DNA from: an uncultured Prevotella sp.
Lineage (GTDB): Bacteria > Bacteroidota > Bacteroidia > Bacteroidales > Bacteroidaceae
Reading direction: 5' to 3'
NCBI GenBank assembly: GCA_937906495.1
Contig: CALCVT010000039.1
Coordinates: forward strand, 1-32,907
Length of the DNA stretch: 32,907 nucleotides
Shown: piece after piece, positions 32,788-32,907 of the stretch
Position numbering within the stretch: the stretch's first letter is position 1
Layout: every line of letters starts with the position of its first letter
Notes under the pieces: model-generated
What the model was told of the DNA's origin: nothing
What the model saw: only the letters and a program-made list of their open reading frames with translations
Database searches by the model: none
Program-made: the position numbers and the translations under genes

Positions 32788-32907
32788 TTTTTTACCGCTC
32801 CTTTCGTGTTGCGAGCGTCGTAAGTTGTGTCGGGCAGCGTGTAGTTTGGCAGTGCGCTTCTGCCTTTGTTATTGATAAGCTAAATTAAAAGAATATCCAC
32901 CTAATAC

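Larger units (their letters stand above)
32453..32907. other. Intergenic region at the right edge with terminator and dyad array
   Basis: This 455-bp stretch runs to the window end. It contains a strong hairpin terminator and a three-unit array of 19-bp dyads. An 85-codon frame (32631-32888) exists only because the 21-bp array reads as heptads such as FCRCVR; I do not regard it as a gene. Confidence 0.65.

Noticed and set aside
32631..32888. 85-codon frame with FCRCVR heptads at the right end
   Set aside because: The heptads arise because a 21-bp dyad repeat is read as seven codons. Dyad symmetry of each unit explains the sequence better than a protein.

Overview
The window is a stretch of bacterial chromosome from the Bacteroidota, most likely the order Bacteroidales. 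The gene order rsfS-ftsH-cdsA, SusC-style carboxypeptidase-regulatory plus outer-membrane beta-barrel proteins, a tandem GH92 cluster and repeated promoters of the form TTG-N20-TAnnTTTG (the Bacteroidota housekeeping sigma type) all point that way. I cannot name the genus from sequence alone. Density is high, with about 18 protein genes and one partial tRNA, and no insertion sequence, integrase or CRISPR array.

Layout. 1-62 is the 5' part of a tRNA-Gln(CUG) on the minus strand. 206-2179 (-) is an LTA-synthase-like membrane phosphoglycerol transferase/sulfatase-fold enzyme. 2266-7000 (+) is a housekeeping run: rsfS, ftsH, cdsA and a membrane-anchored transglutaminase-like protein, closed by stacked terminators. 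7364-12068 (-) is a PadR regulator / PspC-domain membrane protein / outer-membrane beta-barrel operon. 12482-14188 (-) is a umuDC error-prone polymerase pair. 14428-17361 (+) holds rplS, a radical SAM protein, tilS and a small lipoprotein. 17474-20581 (-) is a second large outer-membrane beta-barrel protein with a Met/His/Gly-rich tail. 20829-22795 (+) is a compact ABC-type ATPase followed by a DUF4435/TOPRIM-like protein. 23062-25308 (+) is a Cu(I)-exporting P1B ATPase. 25744-32452 (+) is an operon of three divergent GH92 alpha-mannosidases. The right end (32453-32907) has a strong terminator followed by three tandem 19-bp dyads at exact 21-bp spacing that look like an operator array.

Best candidate for an unusual system: the ATPase + DUF4435 pair at 20829-22795. 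Its domain architecture matches the PARIS anti-phage system (AriA ATPase plus AriB TOPRIM effector), but with a much smaller ATPase and in a context with no other defence gene. It could be a miniature defence module or a core Bacteroidales pair of unknown job. The second most interesting signal is the 21-bp-phased dyad array at the right edge. The three GH92 enzymes probably work together on alpha-mannan or high-mannose glycans: the first keeps the His-Glu pair used by alpha-1,2-mannosidases, and the other two lack it.
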